A stretch of DNA of 7,821 bases from Chlamydiota bacterium (GTDB lineage: Bacteria > Chlamydiota > Chlamydiia > Chlamydiales > SM23-39), in contig DAIDLB010000039.1 in NCBI GenBank assembly GCA_027449725.1, forward strand, positions 1 through 7,821, given 5' to 3'. The notes beneath the pieces are model-generated. The model was given only the letters and a program-made list of their open reading frames with translations. It was not told the origin of the DNA and made no database searches. Positions 6,343 to 7,821 of this stretch are shown here, one piece after another (within the stretch, counting starts at the first letter, position 1; each line of letters opens with the position of its first letter). The position numbers and the translations under genes are program-made.

Positions 6343-7566
6343 ATGTCGACAACAATTGTAAGGGACGCGGAAGCGTCCGGCCTTTCTGTCTGGAAAGGGG
6401 CTATGCTGGTCTCCGGAACCTGCATCGGAGGGGGCATGCTCGCCATGCCGATCCAGACAGCGGACGCCGGTTTTTTGATGTCCCTCCTCATTCTCGCCTC
6501 CAGCTGGGTGTTTATGACCTTCACGGGCCTCCTCCTCGTCGAAGCGACCCTCTGGATCAAAAGCCAAACCCACTTCTCTTCTCTGGCGCAAATCCTCCTT
6601 GGCACTCCGGGGAGAATCCTGAGCTTGGCCGTCTATCTCTTCATGAATACCACCTCGCTCGTCGCCTATACATCGGGCGGAGCCCAGCTCTTCGGTCACT
6701 TTTTAAGCCTGGTCGGCCTCACGGTTGGCTACAACACCTGCTGCATCCTCTTTACCCTGCTCTTTGGAGGACTCGTCTCGTTCGGCCTCCTCTTCATCGG
6801 CAAGGTCAATAATTGGCTTGTCCTCTTGATGGGAGCAATCTTCTGCTACCTGACCTTTATGGGCATCTCGCAGCTCCACCCGGACTACCTGGCCTTCCGC
6901 CCCGCTTGGGTGGCCGGCCTCTTTTCCTACCCGCTGATCTTCGCTGCGTTCAGCCACCAGATGATCGTCCCCTCGCTCTGCTCTTACCTCCGCTACGACG
7001 CGGCCAAGCTTCGAAAAGCGCTCCTGATCGGCACCTCGATCCCATTTGCCGTCTATACCCTCTGGCTCCTCGTCATCCACGGCCTGATCCCCTATGAAGG
7101 AGCAAACGGCCTCCACATGGCGTTTATCAATAACGCCCTGATCGTAGAGCCGTTCAGGGTCCATTTCACAGAGGGGCTTCTCTACGTCATGATCGACCTC
7201 TTCGCCCTCTTGGCCTTAGCAACCTCCTATATGGGACTCTCGATCGCGCTCTTCGACTTTGTCCGCGACATCTTCCAGGGCGTCGGAAGATACCCAAGCC
7301 GTAACGCCATTATCCTGATCTCGATCCTCCCGTGCCTCTTCCTCGCAATGCATTTCGAAAAAGCGCTCCTTGGATTCCTCGACGTCAGCGGCGGCTTTGG
7401 CGACGCCCTCCTCTCCGGAATCATCCCCGTGGCGATGGTCTGGATCGGCCGCTACCGAAAACGGTTTGAAACCGAATACCAGGTAGCCGGAGGCAAGACC
7501 GCCCTCGTTCTGGCAGGAGCTTTCTCCGTCGTGATCTTTGTCGTCCAATGGATTAAGCTGCTGTAG
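6343..7566 (+). CDS. tyrP: Aromatic amino acid permease, HAAAP family (TyrP/Mtr-like)
   Basis: This 407-residue inner membrane protein is a likely proton-coupled importer of tyrosine or tryptophan. It has the length and the roughly eleven hydrophobic helices expected of the hydroxy/aromatic amino acid permease family. The first helix contains the unwound substrate-site motif GTCIGGGMLAMP (25-36), a hallmark of the group. The block HQMIVPSLCSYLRYDAAKLR (205-224) with following ALLIGTSIPFAVYTLW, and HGLIP (246-250), matches the central conserved region of TyrP, Mtr and TnaB. The start at 6343 has GAGGAA (6335-6340) as a ribosome site, and the first helix begins about residue 16 as usual. It follows aroC with a 74-base gap that carries a palindrome and a TATAAT, so it may have its own control. 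Tyrosine versus tryptophan preference cannot be decided from sequence; the gene symbol is by family and context. Confidence 0.92.
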   Translation: MSTTIVRDAEASGLSVWKGAMLVSGTCIGGGMLAMPIQTADAGFLMSLLILASSWVFMTFTGLLLVEATLWIKSQTHFSSLAQILLGTPGRILSLAVYLFMNTTSLVAYTSGGAQLFGHFLSLVGLTVGYNTCCILFTLLFGGLVSFGLLFIGKVNNWLVLLMGAIFCYLTFMGISQLHPDYLAFRPAWVAGLFSYPLIFAAFSHQMIVPSLCSYLRYDAAKLRKALLIGTSIPFAVYTLWLLVIHGLIPYEGANGLHMAFINNALIVEPFRVHFTEGLLYVMIDLFALLALATSYMGLSIALFDFVRDIFQGVGRYPSRNAIILISILPCLFLAMHFEKALLGFLDVSGGFGDALLSGIIPVAMVWIGRYRKRFETEYQVAGGKTALVLAGAFSVVIFVVQWIKLL

Positions 7567-7698
7567 TGTTGTCTCATAAAGTCGTCAATTAAATTTTAGC
7601 TCACCTATACTTGTTTTAATAAAAAATACTTAAACTTGAAATACAGCCCTGACCAGCTCATAATAAAATAAAAATTAAAAAAAAAGAGAGAGACATCT
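7567..7698. other. AT-rich intergenic spacer
   Basis: This 132-base stretch is about three quarters A and T, in sharp contrast to the GC-rich permease gene before it. It ends in a poly-A tract (7676-7685, with one G-free run) and a short GA repeat before the next start codon. I see no stable hairpin followed by a T run, so no intrinsic terminator is called for the permease transcript. A promoter candidate inside it is listed separately. Confidence 0.6.
7636..7664 (+). promoter_or_regulatory. Sigma70-type promoter candidate for the last partial gene
   Basis: TTGAAA (7636-7641) and CATAAT (7659-7664) each match the consensus hexamers at five of six positions. They are separated by the ideal 17 bases. 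Transcription would start near 7671, giving a leader of just under 30 bases before the ATG at 7699. This is the best-spaced promoter candidate in the window, although the AT-rich setting raises the chance of coincidence. Confidence 0.5.
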
Positions 7699-7821
7699 AT
7701 GTCAGCAATTAGCAGAGTGCCGTCGCTACAAGAAAATGCTTTAAGATCATACTTCACCGGAGCAATCCCACTCCACACATTGCTCAATTTTAGCCAACCG
7801 CTTAATGAATGTTCATATGCA
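7699..7821 (+). CDS. Unrecognised protein, N-terminal 41 residues only
   Basis: An open frame starts at the ATG at 7699 and runs without a stop to the window edge (41 codons). The product begins MSAISRVPSLQENALRSYF and continues with a hydrophobic IPLHTLLNF stretch. I do not recognise a family, signal peptide or membrane segment. A purine-rich GAGAGAG (7687-7693) about 5 bases before the ATG can serve as a ribosome site, and a well-spaced promoter candidate precedes it. Third codon positions are mostly A or T (about 37% G or C by my count), whereas the upstream permease is strongly G/C-ending. This suggests a different history, such as recent acquisition, or simply a less constrained gene. 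Because so little is visible, the frame itself could still be wrong. Confidence 0.5.
   Translation, partial: MSAISRVPSLQENALRSYFTGAIPLHTLLNFSQPLNECSYA

Noticed and set aside
6061..6699. A 212-codon minus-strand frame across the aroC end and the permease start
   Set aside because: It spans two well-supported genes on the other strand, and its product is charged and low in recognisable features; it is a shadow frame.
7676..7693. Poly-A and GA tract as a phase-variation repeat
   Set aside because: The run is short, lies between promoter and start codon rather than in a coding frame, and is more simply an AT-rich leader with a purine-rich ribosome site.
7605..7787. A 60-codon minus-strand frame across the AT-rich spacer
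   Set aside because: The middle is just the complement of the AT-rich spacer (Phe, Tyr and Ile runs), there is no family resemblance, and it conflicts with the promoter and start on the plus strand.

Overview
The window holds four essentially complete or well-supported genes, one long gene cut by the left edge, and the start of one unrecognised gene cut by the right edge. Base composition of the coding DNA is fairly GC-rich, with third positions mostly G or C. The exception is an AT-rich stretch after about position 7566, including the last partial gene. The pairing of chorismate synthase with a tyrosine/tryptophan permease of the HAAAP family recalls Chlamydiota, where such permeases are common. 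An environmental chlamydia-like bacterium is my best guess, but it is inference and not proven by the sequence.

Left two thirds (minus strand, 5074 down to 1): three genes read leftward with almost no space between them. First comes a metallo-beta-lactamase-fold hydrolase (4262-5074). Two bases later a membrane-bound class III adenylate cyclase with a dCache-type extracytoplasmic sensor begins (2382-4259). Its stop overlaps the start of a large GH63/MGH1-type glycosidase (2385 down to the window edge, 795 codons, 3' end missing) in an ATGA junction. The 2-base gap and the 4-base overlap argue for one co-transcribed and probably translationally coupled unit. The set joins a ligand-sensing cAMP synthase, a hydrolase from a fold that includes cyclic nucleotide phosphodiesterases, and a carbohydrate-cleaving enzyme. 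A signalling-plus-sugar-metabolism module is a reasonable but unproven reading.

Right third (plus strand, 5171 to 7566): aroC encodes chorismate synthase, the last step of the shikimate pathway. It is followed after 74 bases by a HAAAP-family aromatic amino acid permease (tyrP-like). Together they would cover synthesis of the aromatic precursor and import of finished aromatic amino acids. The two operons diverge from a 96-base spacer (5075-5170) in which the best candidate promoter elements for the two directions overlap. The aroC-tyrP gap carries a perfect 12-base palindrome that could be an operator.

Right edge (7567-7821): an AT-rich spacer with a good sigma70-type promoter candidate leads into an open reading frame whose first 41 codons are visible. 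Its codon use is richer in A/T than its neighbours, and its product is not recognised. No RNA genes, CRISPR arrays, insertion sequences or convincing intrinsic terminators were seen.
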